56,720 nt of DNA from JBFEYJ01 sp041563315 (GTDB taxonomy: Bacteria; Pseudomonadota; Gammaproteobacteria; Thiohalomonadales; Thiohalomonadaceae): positions 1 to 56,720 of the forward strand of contig JBFFNE010000010.1 in NCBI GenBank assembly GCA_041563315.1, written 5' to 3'. Below, one piece after another: positions 55,585 through 56,720 of the stretch (its first letter is position 1; each line of letters starts with the position of its first letter). The notes under the pieces are model-generated. The model searched no databases, was not told the origin of the DNA, and was given only the letters and a program-made list of their open reading frames with translations. The translations under genes and the position numbers were made by a program.

Positions 55585-55707
55585 CCCACTCCCCCGTTTC
55601 AATTTTGTCTCAATTGTCGGTGAAATTGCCTCAGGCCTCAACCACAGTAAATAAAACCCTCTCGCCCCCTGTCTCTCCCCCCCCTCAATCGCCTATAATG
55701 CCGCCCT

Positions 55708-56190
55708 ATGGCTAAAAACAGTAAAACCGTCAAAGGCGCCGGCTCCAGCACCATCGTCACCAACAAAAAGGCGCGTCACGACTTTTTCATTGAGGACCGC
55801 TTTGAGGCCGGTATTGTGCTGGAAGGATGGGAGGTCAAGAGCCTGCGTGCAGGCAAGGTACAGATCATCGACAGCTACGTCTTCATCAAAAACGGTGAAG
55901 CGTGGGTCACCAACGTCCTGATCACCCCGCTGCAAACCGCCTCCACCCACATCCACCCCGAGTCTAACCGTACCCGCAAGCTGCTGCTGCACCGCCAAGA
56001 GCTGGATCGCCTCATCGGTGCCGTCGAGCGCAAGGGCTATACCCTTCTCGCCCTCTCGCTGTATTGGAAGCACGGTCGGGTCAAGGCAGAAATCGGTCTG
56101 GCCAAAGGTAAGCAGACCCACGACAAACGTGCCACGGAGAAGGAGCGGGACTGGAAACGGGAGAAAGAGCGGATTTTAAAGAACCGCTAG
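55708..56190 (+). CDS. smpB: SsrA-binding protein SmpB
   Basis: Partner of tmRNA in trans-translation. The 160-aa protein has the OB fold with KKARHDFFIEDRFEAGIVLEGWEVKSL (residues 20 to about 46, motif core EAGIVLEGWEVKSLR) and VKAEIGLAKGKQTHDKRA in the C-terminal part, with a basic tail. It is 164 bp upstream of ssrA, and both are on the plus strand. Confidence 0.97.
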   Translation: MAKNSKTVKGAGSSTIVTNKKARHDFFIEDRFEAGIVLEGWEVKSLRAGKVQIIDSYVFIKNGEAWVTNVLITPLQTASTHIHPESNRTRKLLLHRQELDRLIGAVERKGYTLLALSLYWKHGRVKAEIGLAKGKQTHDKRATEKERDWKREKERILKNR

Positions 56191-56328
56191 GGCGGGAAGT
56201 TGCCGCCCACCGAAGCCCAGTTCCCGATACCCCTCAGAGGCCGGCGACTTCGGTATCGATTGAATGACTTTCCAATATTGACTCTCCCAGTCTACCGATC
56301 TTCGATAGTATTGAACTTCCCTCTCCTC

Positions 56329-56334
56329 TATACT
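56329..56334 (+). promoter_or_regulatory. Candidate -10 box of ssrA
   Basis: TATACT, 21 bp before the mature tmRNA 5' end, leaves room for a short precursor leader. A convincing -35 is not seen (TTGAAC at 56311 is too close at 12 bp). Confidence 0.4.
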
Positions 56335-56354
56335 GTCTACTGTTACATACCAAA

Positions 56355-56719
56355 GGGGGCGACCTGGATTCGACGTGGGTTGCGAAACCTGAGGTGCATG
56401 CCGAGGTGCAGTTCACCTTCGTAAAACAAACTGCAAAATCATAGTTGCCAACGACGACAACTACGCACTCGCTGCTTAAACCCCAGTAGGGTGCCCTCCG
56501 AACTGAGGCCGTGCCTGTGCGCTCAGGTTTTCGGGGGTCATTTCTCACAGGATCGCGACAAAGCTCGTCCGGGGCAGAGTCGTTAAAACCTAACCGGAAT
56601 CGCCGTCAGTTGGCCCTGCCTGTTGGGTTGCTGCCGGTTAAAACAATAGACAGGATAAGCATGTAGAGCCGATGGCAGAGGGCTTACGGACGCGGGTTCG
56701 ATTCCCGCCGCCTCCACCA
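56355..56719 (+). ncRNA. ssrA: tmRNA (SsrA)
   Basis: Rescues stalled ribosomes. The 5' end GGGGGCG pairs with CGCCTCC directly before the ACCA at the 3' end, giving the tRNA-like acceptor stem, and the T-arm sequence GGTTCGATTCC is present. The resume codon starts the reading frame 56447-56479, which encodes the tag ANDDNYALAA and stops with TAA, one residue different from E. coli ANDENYALAA. CCA is encoded at 56717-56719, one base before the window end. Confidence 0.97.
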
Positions 56720-56720
56720 A

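Overview
This window is a dense, ordinary-looking chromosomal segment from a gammaproteobacterium, with no transposase, integrase, CRISPR array, rRNA or tRNA that I can see. The block rpoE-rseA-rseB-rseC-degQ/mucD, lepA, lepB, DUF4845 gene, rnc, era, recO, pdxJ, acpS, with nadB and ygfZ on the far side of rpoE, has the same order as the algU-muc region of Pseudomonas. The tmRNA encodes the tag ANDDNYALAA, and fur/bamE, lysS/prfB and smpB/ssrA are neighbours as is usual in this class. A sulfide:quinone-reductase-like flavoprotein and an exported DsrE-family protein hint at a sulfur-oxidising, Chromatiales-like lineage, but that is inference.

Layout. 1-6519: 3' end of a P-type cation ATPase, then tamA-tamB (outer-membrane assembly). 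6589-10025 (minus): complete dTDP-L-rhamnose operon rfbB-rfbA-rfbC-rfbD. 10262-15956 (plus): purB, the ribosomal oxygenase roxA, a GNAT acetyltransferase, a DUF7931-like protein and an M61 PDZ peptidase. 16029-18457 (minus): a RimB-like retropepsin, RimK and an M14-family deacylase, divergent from an unknown zinc-ribbon protein (18591-19163). 19269-24447 (minus): an acidic unknown protein, an SQR-like flavoprotein, a mercuric-reductase-like flavoprotein, a family-2 glycosyltransferase and an Fe-ADH-family enzyme.

24647-35573 (minus): the housekeeping and envelope-stress block listed above, with a sigma-E-type promoter upstream of rpoE. 35799-39689: nadB, ygfX (without its usual partner sdhE), ygfZ and a decayed HDOD-type remnant. 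39808-42582 (minus): lysS and prfB, the latter with a programmed +1 frameshift. 42898-49476 (minus): hrcA-grpE-dnaK-dnaJ, a Tat-type DsrE protein and dapB, with a textbook CIRCE operator over the hrcA start site. 49650-56719: nadK, recN, fur (minus)/bamE, ratA-rnfH (minus), a sodium-dependent transporter (minus), smpB and tmRNA at the very edge.

The most interesting parts are the RimB-RimK-M14 cassette, a possible writer/eraser set for glutamate tails; the redox/glycosyltransferase cluster with altered catalytic residues; and the lesions around ygfX-ygfZ. Several short intergenic repeats of families common in proteobacterial genomes lie between operons, including a duplicated heptanucleotide-repeat module between dnaK and dnaJ.
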